A stretch of DNA of 64,000 nucleotides from Pseudomonas panipatensis (GTDB lineage: Bacteria > Pseudomonadota > Gammaproteobacteria > Pseudomonadales > Pseudomonadaceae). The first letter of the stretch is position 1; every line of letters begins with the position of its first letter. The stretch is taken from assembly GCF_900099785.1 (NCBI RefSeq), contig NZ_FNDS01000002.1, positions 372,001 to 436,000 of the forward strand, in the 5' to 3' direction. A model generated the notes under the pieces. That model did not search any database. It was given only the letters and a program-made list of their open reading frames with translations, and was not told the DNA's origin. The position numbers and the translations under genes are program-made. Positions 1 to 7,443 of the stretch are shown one piece after another.

Positions 1-678
1 ACCGATCACGCCCTGGGCCACTGCGCGGATGGTCGCGGTGCACAGCTCGACGATGCGCGGCCCGCGCTCCGGTCCCGAGACGCGGCTGGCGATGCGCTCG
101 GCGCTGCGCTGGCCCTTCTCGCCGAAAGCCATGATGATCCCGGCGATGATGACCGCCGCGATGAACAGCAGAAAGGCCGCCCCGGCGCTGGCCGCGGCGC
201 CCAGCAGCACCCGCCCGGTGCCCTTGAGGTGCGGCAGCAGCCTGTGCATCGCGGTGGTCAGATCGCCCGATGCCGCCAGCCAGACCTCATGCAGGCGCGG
301 ACCGATCAGTGGCCAGTCGGCCACCGCAGCCGGCGGTGCCGGCAGGCGCCAGGCACCGCTCTTGAGCACCGCCACCAGGTCATCCAGAGAGTCGCCGATG
401 GAAACCACCAGCAGGTAGATCGGTACCAGCAATACCAGCAGCGCGGACACGACGATCAGCGTGGCGATCCAGCCATCCTTGATCGCCAGCGAGGCCTTGA
501 GCCGCCGTTGCAGCGGGTACAGGGTCACCGCGAGGATCAGCGACCAGAGCATCAGCTCCAGGAACGGCTGGAATACCTGGAAGGAGAAGACCACCAGGGC
601 GGCGATCAGACCGACCTTGATGAAGAGGTCGAGCAGGCCCCGCGACAGGGCGCTGTCCAGCTTGAAACCTGACTGCAT
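1..678 (-). CDS. AI-2E family transporter (PerM/YdiK-like), C-terminus beyond window
   Basis: Reading the minus strand from the ATG at 678 gives 226 codons without a stop to the window edge, so the gene is partial. The start is supported by GGAGG six bases upstream. The N-terminus begins MQSGFKLDSALSRGLLDLF and is followed by hydrophobic segments (LIAALVVFSFQVF, then a run ending LVLLVPIYLLVV), a loop of about 80 residues, and another membrane segment (FLLFIAAVIMAGIIMAF). This is the pattern of the AI-2E/PerM permease superfamily, whose substrates are mostly unknown; some members export small molecules or ions. It lies 83 bp downstream of the antiporter gene on the same strand, so co-transcription is likely. 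Confidence 0.8.
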   Translation of the reverse strand, partial: MQSGFKLDSALSRGLLDLFIKVGLIAALVVFSFQVFQPFLELMLWSLILAVTLYPLQRRLKASLAIKDGWIATLIVVSALLVLLVPIYLLVVSIGDSLDDLVAVLKSGAWRLPAPPAAVADWPLIGPRLHEVWLAASGDLTTAMHRLLPHLKGTGRVLLGAAASAGAAFLLFIAAVIIAGIIMAFGEKGQRSAERIASRVSGPERGPRIVELCTATIRAVAQGVIG

Positions 679-761
679 CGCTTGCCTCCATGCCGACCAC
701 CGTGGGTCGGCCCCTCGTTGTGCGGCCCGCGCCGGTTCGCCCGCGGCACTTCCCCGGGCGG

Positions 762-2537
762 CTAGTCCTGCGCTGGCAGCTTGTCGGCAGCGGCGGGATC
801 GTCGTCGAATCCTCCGCCGTCCGCCGCCTCACCACGGTTCGTGCGGCGACGCAGGTCCATCAGGCCTTGCTCCTCCTGCGCCTGGTAGCGCCGCACCCAG
901 AGCGCGGCCTGCTCCTCGCCCACGCCCAGTTCGACGAAGGCGCGGCGGGCCATCTCCAGGCTGGAATGGAAGGTTTCCCGCACCGGATTGGCGCCCAGGT
1001 CGAGCAGTTGCAGCATCTGTCGGCGGTTGCGCGCCCTGGCGATCACTCGGGTCGTCGGGTACAGGCGGGCAATCAGGTCGGCCGTCTTCAGGTTGGTCTG
1101 TGGATCGTCGGTGGCGACTATCACCAGCTCGGCCTGCCCGACCTTGGCCGCATGCAGGATCTCCGGGCGCGTCGGATCGCCATAGAAGATCGGCAAGCCA
1201 CCCGCCCCGCCGTAGCGGCCGAGGGTGTCCACCGAGGTATCCAGGGCCACCAGCGGTACGCCCTGGGCCTGCAACAGGCGCGCGATGACCCGGCCCATGC
1301 GGCCCATGCCGGCGATCACCACCTTCGGCTCGTCGTCCGGCGGCGCCGCCGCCTCCGGCACCTCGGCGGTAATGCGTTCGGCGCGCAGCTGGCGCGCCAG
1401 AGCGATCAGCAGCAGCGGCACCAACGCCATCGACAGGGTGATGGCGAGCACCAGCAAGTCGTGCACCTGCGGGTCGAGCAAGCGCTGGTCCAGTGCCAGC
1501 TTGAACACCACGAAGGCGAATTCGCCACCGGACGCCAGCACCACGCCCAGGCAGGTGGCCTCGGCACGTTTCAGGCCGCCGGCCAGACGGCCGATGGCGA
1601 ACAGCAGCGGCAGCTTGATGCCCACCAGCAGCAGGGTCAGGCCGAGCACCAGCAGCGGCTCGCGGAACAGCAGGCGCAGGTCCGCGGTCATGCCGACACC
1701 GACGAAAAACAGCCCGAGCAGCAGACCTTTGAAAGGCTCGATCTGCGACTCCAGCTCGTGACGGAAATGCGACTCGGCCATCAGCAGGCCGGCGAGAAAG
1801 GCGCCCAGCGCCATGGACACGCCGACGTGCTCCATCACCCAGGCGGTGCCGAGCACGACCAGCAGCGCAGTGGCGGTGGACAGGTCGCGCAGGCCCGAAC
1901 CGACCGCCCAGCCGAACGCCGGACGCAGCAGATAGCGGCCGCCGACGATGACCACGCCGATGCCGAGCGCCACCGCCAGCAGCGGCTGCATACCGCCACC
2001 GGCACTGGCCTCGCCGCCGCCCAGCAACGGCACCACGGCGATCAGCGGAATGGCGGCGATGTCCTGGAACAGCAGGATGGCCACCGCCAGGCGCCCGTGC
2101 GCTCGCCCCAAATCCTTGCGCTCGGCCAGCACCTGCAGGCCGAAGGCGGTGGACGACAGCGCCAGGCCCAGGCCGAGTACCACGGCCGCGCGCGGTGACT
2201 GGCCGAACGCATAGAACGCCAGCCCCCCGAAGATCAGGCCGGTCAGCCCCATCTGCAACGAGCCGACGCCAAACAGCGCGTGGCGCATCATCCACAAGCG
2301 GCGCGGCGACAGCTCCAGGCCGATGATGAACAGCAGCATCACCACGCCCATTTCCGAGAGGCGGCCAACGTTCTGTGGATTGGTGACCAAGCCCAGCACC
2401 GAGGGGCCGATGAGGATGCCCGCCAGTAGATAGCCCGGCACCGCGCCGAGCTTCAAGCGTTGCGCCAGCGGCACGAGAATCACCACCGCCAGCAGGAAGA
2501 TCACCGTCGCCTGGAGCAGGCTCCCGTCGTGTGGCAT
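762..2537 (-). CDS. KefB/KefC-type monovalent cation:proton antiporter (CPA2 family)
   Basis: This 591-aa inner-membrane protein has about 12 hydrophobic segments in residues 5-385 (Na+/H+ exchanger fold; YLLAGILIGPSVLGL is a typical CPA2 stretch). A cytoplasmic TrkA-N/RCK nucleotide-binding domain follows, starting near residue 410 with the GxGxxG motif VVIAGMGRMGRVIARLL. CPA2 proteins of this design exchange K+ or Na+ for protons; Kef members protect against electrophiles when glutathione conjugates bind the RCK domain. No KefF/KefG ancillary gene is adjacent, so glutathione gating cannot be claimed. The gene precedes the AI-2E permease on the same strand. Confidence 0.88.
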   Translation of the reverse strand: MPHDGSLLQATVIFLLAVVILVPLAQRLKLGAVPGYLLAGILIGPSVLGLVTNPQNVGRLSEMGVVMLLFIIGLELSPRRLWMMRHALFGVGSLQMGLTGLIFGGLAFYAFGQSPRAAVVLGLGLALSSTAFGLQVLAERKDLGRAHGRLAVAILLFQDIAAIPLIAVVPLLGGGEASAGGGMQPLLAVALGIGVVIVGGRYLLRPAFGWAVGSGLRDLSTATALLVVLGTAWVMEHVGVSMALGAFLAGLLMAESHFRHELESQIEPFKGLLLGLFFVGVGMTADLRLLFREPLLVLGLTLLLVGIKLPLLFAIGRLAGGLKRAEATCLGVVLASGGEFAFVVFKLALDQRLLDPQVHDLLVLAITLSMALVPLLLIALARQLRAERITAEVPEAAAPPDDEPKVVIAGMGRMGRVIARLLQAQGVPLVALDTSVDTLGRYGGAGGLPIFYGDPTRPEILHAAKVGQAELVIVATDDPQTNLKTADLIARLYPTTRVIARARNRRQMLQLLDLGANPVRETFHSSLEMARRAFVELGVGEEQAALWVRRYQAQEEQGLMDLRRRTNRGEAADGGGFDDDPAAADKLPAQD

Positions 2538-2843
2538 CCGCTTTCCCCCCTACCGTCGCGTCGGGAATCGTTCATGCGGGTGTCCTTCACCACTGCGAGC
2601 GCACCGACCGCCATCAAGCCGGCCAGGCACTCATTCCGGACGTTCTGCAAAGCGTCACTGCAACAGGCGCGGCTCGCCTTGTTGGCGCGGATCGACGAAT
2701 GCCCGATGCCCCCGCTCTTCTTGGAATTGGGCAGCGTGCCTTGCGCCGATGCGTCGGCCGGTCCACGACGGCCAACGCTGCCGCCTCCGCTCCCCGCGCG
2801 CCACGCCGTCTGAGTATGGACGATCCACCGCCGCTTGCCGCGC
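2538..2843. other. Intergenic gap with no recognised gene
   Basis: These 306 bases lie between the antiporter start and the stop of the AraC-type regulator, both on the minus strand. Short open frames exist on both strands, but none has a convincing ribosome-binding site or protein-like composition. The gap should hold the antiporter promoter, but I could not identify clear -35/-10 elements. Confidence 0.5.
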
Positions 2844-3860
2844 TCAGTCGCCGCGATAATCGGTGGGCAGCTTGCCGGTCCACTTCCTGAATGCGCGGCG
2901 GAAGTTCGACGGGTCGTTGAAGCCGAGCAACAAGGCGATCTCGTAGAGCGGCAGGTGGGTGGTGGTCAGGTACTGCAAGGCCAGGCGCTTGCGGACATCA
3001 TCGAGCACCTGCTGGTAGGTGGTGCCCAGGCTCGACAGGTGACGGCGCAGGCTGCGCCCGCTGGTGTGCAGCTCGCGCGCGGCGCTGTCCAGGTCGGGGA
3101 ACTCGCCGGGGCGCGCCAGCAGCAGGCGGCGGATGCGCGTGAGCAGCCCCTCCTGCACGTCCAGGGTCGCCAGCAGCGCTTCGCACTGTTGCTCGCACAT
3201 CTGCACGGTCGCCGGGTTGGCCAGGGCCATGGGCCGCGCCAGGTACTCCGTCGGCAGGCTGATGAAGTGATAGGGCTGATCGAAGGCCAGCGGACAGCCG
3301 AACACCTCCGCGTAGCGTGCCCCGTAGGCCGGCTCGGGGTAGGCGAAACCCAGCTCCACGCCCTGCAGCGGCTCGCCGACCAGGAAGCGGGCAATGGTGT
3401 GCAGGCTGGTCATCAGGCCTTCGCTGGCGAAGCGCTGCATCGGCCCCAGCGGGATCGACTCGCTGGCGCGCAACTGCGAACGGCCGTTGCCCTCGACCAG
3501 CTCCAGGTCGAAGGCCAGGCCGAGCACCCGGTAATACTTCAGGGCGAACTGGATGGCGCGCTCCAGGTTGGCGCTGGACAGCACCGCGTAGCCGAGGATG
3601 CCGTGGGTGGAGACGTTCAGCCGCTGCCCCAGCAGCAGACCGAGGGCCGGTTCGCCGCAGTGGCCGAGGGCGGCGCCGGCGAGCAGGTTGAAGTCGATGA
3701 AGGACAGCCGGCCGGTGGGGCTGTCGAGCACCTCGGGACGCACCTTGGCCAGCTCGAACAGGCGCTGGCGCGGCACGCCGAGCGTTTCGGCGAGGTCGAT
3801 CAGGGCCTGGGCGTAGGCCACCGGCACCAGTTCGGCGGTGAAGTTGAGCGGCTGCTTCAT
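2844..3860 (-). CDS. AraC family transcriptional regulator
   Basis: This 338-aa protein has an N-terminal Arabinose_bd-like sensor domain (residues about 20-205, the OruR/ArgR-like group of AraC proteins) and a C-terminal double helix-turn-helix in the last 100 residues (RSLRRHLSSLGTTYQQVL, then LGFNDPSNFRRAFRKWTG). It is divergent from the metal-dependent hydrolase gene, with 125 bp between starts. That spacer holds a direct repeat TGACCG spaced 17 bp (3876-3881 and 3893-3898), a plausible operator. The regulated gene is probably the divergent neighbour; the ligand cannot be told from sequence. Confidence 0.9.
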   Translation of the reverse strand: MKQPLNFTAELVPVAYAQALIDLAETLGVPRQRLFELAKVRPEVLDSPTGRLSFIDFNLLAGAALGHCGEPALGLLLGQRLNVSTHGILGYAVLSSANLERAIQFALKYYRVLGLAFDLELVEGNGRSQLRASESIPLGPMQRFASEGLMTSLHTIARFLVGEPLQGVELGFAYPEPAYGARYAEVFGCPLAFDQPYHFISLPTEYLARPMALANPATVQMCEQQCEALLATLDVQEGLLTRIRRLLLARPGEFPDLDSAARELHTSGRSLRRHLSSLGTTYQQVLDDVRKRLALQYLTTTHLPLYEIALLLGFNDPSNFRRAFRKWTGKLPTDYRGD

Positions 3861-3875
3861 GGGCTTTTCTTGTTT

Positions 3876-3898
3876 TGACCGCTGGCCGGATATGACCG
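3876..3898. promoter_or_regulatory. Direct repeat TGACCG-N11-TGACCG, candidate AraC operator
   Basis: Two identical TGACCG hexamers start 17 bp apart in the 125-bp divergent spacer between the AraC-type regulator and the metal-dependent hydrolase. Tandem half-sites one and a half to two helical turns apart are usual for AraC-family proteins. Assignment to this regulator is inference. Confidence 0.35.
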
Positions 3899-3985
3899 GA
3901 AAGTTGGCAGAAGATAACCTTGTGAGCCTTCCCCCCGCAAGCCCATAGTCGCCCCATGGAAACCCACAACAACAAGGGAGCGGCC

Positions 3986-4825
3986 ATGGCCAGCACCACC
4001 CCCGCAGGACTGGAAATCAAGCCCCGGCACCTGGACTTCGATCTGCCCGACCCGCTGCCGCGCCACTGGCATGACGGCGACGCCTTCAAGTCCCACCTGT
4101 TCGATGCCATGTCGGTGCTCTTCCCCGATGGCGAGCGCTTCTTCATCGATTCGGTGCGCCACTTCCGCGAACAGATCAGCGACCCGGTGCTGAAGGAGCA
4201 GATCCGCGGCTTCATCGGCCAGGAAGGCCATCACAGCCGCGAGCACCTGGTCTACAGCCAGCGCCTGCGCGATCTCGGCTACGACATCACGCGCATCGAG
4301 AAACTGGCCCAGGCGCGCATCCGCTACACGCAGAAGACCTTCAGCGCGCAGCGCCAGCTCGCCGCGACGGCGGCGCTGGAGCACATCACCGCGATCATGG
4401 CCAACGGTCTGCTGGAACAGCCGCGCACCCTGCAAGGCGCCCACCCGACCATGCAGCGCCTGTGGCGGTGGCACGCGCTGGAGGAGACCGAGCACAAGGC
4501 GGTGGCCTTCGACGTCTATAACCAGGTCTGCGGCAGCCGCGCGCTGCTGCGCCGGGCGATGCTCATGGGCACCTTCTTCTTCGTCCTCGACACCTTCCGC
4601 GGCCTGACCCACATGCTCAAGCGCGATGGCCTGCTGTGGAACTGGCGGGTCTGGCGCGACGGCCTGCAATGGAGCTGGGGCCGGCACGGCGTGTTCCGCC
4701 CCTTGCTCCGCGAATACCTGGACTTCTTCAAGGCCGACTTCCACCCCTGGCAGCACAACAACCTCGACCTGCTCTACAAGGTCCGTGAGGAATACGACGG
4801 GCAGGCCCTGGCCCAGGTCGGCTGA
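3986..4825 (+). CDS. Metal-dependent hydrolase, PF10118-like ferritin-like family
   Basis: This is a 279-aa cytoplasmic protein. I chose the ATG at 3986 over an in-frame ATG at 3956 because AAGGGAG sits five bases upstream of it. The sequence shows the two metal-ligand helices expected of this family, IGQEGHHSREHLVYSQRL and ALEETEHKAVAFDVY, which suggest a di-iron/ferritin-like centre. The family is annotated only as metal-dependent hydrolase or YbbN-type oxidoreductase-like proteins and the reaction is not established. It is divergent from an AraC-type regulator that probably controls it. Confidence 0.82.
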   Translation: MASTTPAGLEIKPRHLDFDLPDPLPRHWHDGDAFKSHLFDAMSVLFPDGERFFIDSVRHFREQISDPVLKEQIRGFIGQEGHHSREHLVYSQRLRDLGYDITRIEKLAQARIRYTQKTFSAQRQLAATAALEHITAIMANGLLEQPRTLQGAHPTMQRLWRWHALEETEHKAVAFDVYNQVCGSRALLRRAMLMGTFFFVLDTFRGLTHMLKRDGLLWNWRVWRDGLQWSWGRHGVFRPLLREYLDFFKADFHPWQHNNLDLLYKVREEYDGQALAQVG

Positions 4826-5030
4826 GCCCACGGCTCGGCCACGCCGCTCGCGGGGTGTGGCGATGCCCTCCCCTGCGGCAAACGGCCGACTGTAGGCACG
4901 GCCCGTTTCGTGCTCCCCTGATGCTGTCGCCGCCGCGCCAATGCGCGGCCGACGCCCCGACAAGAACCGAACGCCTGCGTGCACCCCAACCTGGCCAGCC
5001 GTTGCTGAAAGCCACAATCGGAGGTGGACC

Positions 5031-5363
5031 ATGACCGTTCTGCAACATCCGCTCGTTCGCTGCGCCCTGCTGATCGCCCTCGCAGGCGCGCTTTGTTTCC
5101 AGACCCTGGCCGCCCCGGTACCCGCCGGAGGACCGCCGACATTCGCCGAATTCGACCAGAACAACGACGGCCGCATCGATGAACAGGAATTCAACGCAGC
5201 GCGCGGCAAGCGCATGAGCGAACGGGCGAAACAGGGCGGCCAGTTACGCAATGCCGCCAAGGCGCCGAGGTTCAGCCAGGTGGACAGCGATGGCGACGGG
5301 GCGATAAGCCCGCAGGAATGGGCGCGGCACCAGGCCGACTGCCCGCGCGGCTGTCCACGCTGA
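5031..5363 (+). CDS. Secreted EF-hand calcium-binding protein
   Basis: This is a 110-aa protein. The start at 5031 is set by GGAGGT six bases upstream; an upstream in-frame ATG at 4941 has no such site. Residues 1-28 form a signal peptide ending near LAA. Two EF-hand loops follow, D42-Q-N-N-D-G-R-I-D-E-Q-E53 and D85-S-D-G-D-G-A-I-S-P-Q-E96, each with the standard acidic ligands and the Gly at loop position 6. A short Cys-x3-Cys tail (CPRGC) ends the protein. It is probably a periplasmic or exported calcium-binding protein; its partner is unknown and nothing adjacent suggests a pathway. Confidence 0.82.
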   Translation: MTVLQHPLVRCALLIALAGALCFQTLAAPVPAGGPPTFAEFDQNNDGRIDEQEFNAARGKRMSERAKQGGQLRNAAKAPRFSQVDSDGDGAISPQEWARHQADCPRGCPR

Positions 5364-5421
5364 GCGTCGGCGATACCCGAGCGAAGCCCCGACCCAGCGG
5401 CCGGGGCCGTTCGTGCCGGCA

Positions 5422-6360
5422 TCAGGCATGCAGGAAGCGCAAGGCGTCGGCCGCCGTCTGCTGGGGAATTTCCTCCATGGGGATATGCCCCACGCCCGGA
5501 TAGACCTTCACCTGCAGACCCGGCACATCGCGCTGCCACAGCGGCACATGGGTCGGTGAAATCCAGCGGTCGCGCTCCCCCCACATCAGCAACGTCGGCA
5601 CCTTGAGCGCGGCGACCCGTGCCGGGGTGGCGTGCAGTTCCTCGCGGTTGACCCTTACCAGGACGCGGAAGATATCGATCATCGAGCGGCGGTTGCCCGG
5701 CCGGCGGCTGATGTCGTAGTAGCGCTCGACCACGCCGGGCTGGATACGCTGCGGATTGCCATAGACCTCCTTGATCCCCCGGGCCAGCAGCGCGCGCGGC
5801 ATCCACGCCGGCATCAGCAGGCCGGCTCCGGGCAACACGGCGCTGGCGATCATCAGCGGCACCTTGTGCATGGGGTAGCCGGCCGGATCGACGAGGATCA
5901 GCCGCTCCACCCGATCGGGCTGCGCCAGGGCGAAGTTCCAGGCGATATAGCCGCCCAGCGAGTTGCCGGCGATGGAGACCTTGCCCAGGCCGAGGCGATC
6001 GAGGAGCAGGCCGAGCACGCGGACCATGCGCTCGCCGCTGTACTCCTTGTCGCGCCCCGGGCCGGTAAGGCCGAAGCCGGGCACGTCGAGGCGGACGATG
6101 CGGAAATGCCGGCCCATCTCGGCGACCCAGCCGTCCCAGGTGTGCAGCGACGCCATCACCCCGTGGATCATCACCAGCACCGGCCTGTCACGGCTGCCTT
6201 CATCGCGGTAGTGGATGGAAAAGCCATCGACCTCGATGAAGCGCGAGCCGCTCGCGGGAGCGGCGTAACGCGCGATCAGGGCGTCCAGCGGCAAGGCACC
6301 GAAGCCGAAACGGGCGAAGCCGGCGGCCAGGGGCGGCTGTAGGGTTTGACTGACGGACAT
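5422..6360 (-). CDS. Alpha/beta hydrolase
   Basis: This 312-aa alpha/beta-fold hydrolase has the oxyanion segment VMIHGVMASLHTWDGW near residue 64, the nucleophile elbow GNSLGG with Ser134, an acid in the MWGERDRWISP strand and the catalytic His in GVGHIPMEE near the C-terminus. This layout matches carboxylesterase, haloperoxidase-like and epoxide hydrolase families; the substrate is not predictable. There is no clear signal peptide, but the N-terminal 40 residues are uncharged and could associate with the membrane. It is divergent from the secreted protein at 6555. Confidence 0.88.
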   Translation of the reverse strand: MSVSQTLQPPLAAGFARFGFGALPLDALIARYAAPASGSRFIEVDGFSIHYRDEGSRDRPVLVMIHGVMASLHTWDGWVAEMGRHFRIVRLDVPGFGLTGPGRDKEYSGERMVRVLGLLLDRLGLGKVSIAGNSLGGYIAWNFALAQPDRVERLILVDPAGYPMHKVPLMIASAVLPGAGLLMPAWMPRALLARGIKEVYGNPQRIQPGVVERYYDISRRPGNRRSMIDIFRVLVRVNREELHATPARVAALKVPTLLMWGERDRWISPTHVPLWQRDVPGLQVKVYPGVGHIPMEEIPQQTAADALRFLHA

Positions 6361-6554
6361 GGGCGCGATACTCCGGTTCTTGTTGGGCTCCAGCGCGGAT
6401 CAGAGCACAGCCACGGCGGGCAACGCGCCCAACCTAGGTAGTGCGCGCACGGCGCTGCGGATTTCCGCTCGCCACCCAACCAAGGCGCGGGATGACGCCG
6501 TTCACGCCCGTGGTTAACCTAGGCCGACTCGCCCCGCGCAAGGAAAGCCCGTTC

Positions 6555-7418
6555 GTGCCGAAGCCAACCCGTCGTCTGCTGTGGCCGTTGACCCTCCTGC
6601 TGCTGGTTGTCTGCCGGCTCGCCCCGGCCGACGAACTCTACTACCTCGGGCAGCGCATTCCGGATATCCAGCGCCCGTGGAACAGCGCCGACTACCAGCA
6701 GCTCATCGAGGCGCTGAAGAAGATCGAGGAAAGCCAGAAGAACAGCCTGCCGCGGCGCAGTGGCGAATTCACCGGGCCGATCTACCAGCGCATGGTCAGC
6801 GAGGACAATTTCCGTCCGCAGATGAACATCTACGCGCCCCTGGAACTGCGCCAGAACGAGGCGCGCGAAGTGCTGTTCAAGCTCAAGGAGCTGATGCGCC
6901 TGTACTTCGACTTCCGCGCCGCCAAGCAGCCCTATGGCGCGGAGGCGCTCGGCCTGATGAGCTACTCGCTGCGCGAACAGGCAATCCTGTTCAATCTCAC
7001 TGTGGAGTTCTGGATGACCCTGGCGCAGAGCGAACAGCGCAACCCGGTGCGCCTGCAGGGCATGCGCGAAGCCAAGGCCGCGGCCTCGATGCTGACCAGC
7101 AGCGCCCTGGACTACCTGGGCCTGACCGCGCAGTTCGAGCGCCAGGACCTGGTGCTGTACAGCGCCGAACTGTCCAAGCAGATGCCGGAGCTTTTTGTCC
7201 ACCTGCCCGGCGAGGTGCGCGGCCAGTTGCTGGCGCGCATCCGGCAGTTCGCCGAACAGCACCCCGACGCCGAAGTGCGCGACAACCTGCGCGATCTGCT
7301 GCCGGTATTGCAGGCACTCCAGGCCGACATGCAGCGCCAGTTGGCGGCCCCGGCGAAGGGCGCGGCGGCGCCCAAGGCCCTGGACCTGAGCGTGCCGCCG
7401 CCGGAAGCCAAGCAATAA
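6555..7418 (+). CDS. Secreted protein of unknown function, alpha-helical
   Basis: I chose the GTG at 6555 (287 aa) because AAGGAAA lies nine bases upstream and the reading then begins with a good signal peptide (VPKPTRRLLWPLTLLLLVV, cleavage after ADE or APA). The mature part is rich in Leu, Glu and Arg, probably all-helical, and ends in an Ala/Pro/Lys-rich tail. No Cys lipobox is present. I do not recognise the family. It converges with the LuxR-type regulator with only 25 bp between stops. The spacer to the divergent hydrolase contains a direct repeat AACCTAGG at 6431 and 6516 of unknown meaning. Confidence 0.7.
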   Translation: MPKPTRRLLWPLTLLLLVVCRLAPADELYYLGQRIPDIQRPWNSADYQQLIEALKKIEESQKNSLPRRSGEFTGPIYQRMVSEDNFRPQMNIYAPLELRQNEAREVLFKLKELMRLYFDFRAAKQPYGAEALGLMSYSLREQAILFNLTVEFWMTLAQSEQRNPVRLQGMREAKAAASMLTSSALDYLGLTAQFERQDLVLYSAELSKQMPELFVHLPGEVRGQLLARIRQFAEQHPDAEVRDNLRDLLPVLQALQADMQRQLAAPAKGAAAPKALDLSVPPPEAKQ

Positions 7419-7443
7419 CGTGGGGCGTGCGCCGCGCCCGCCG

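Noticed and set aside
2574-2813. 79-codon plus-strand frame in the gap after the antiporter
   Set aside because: No ribosome-binding site, rare-codon-rich and Pro/Arg/Ala-biased; it looks like chance in GC-rich DNA.
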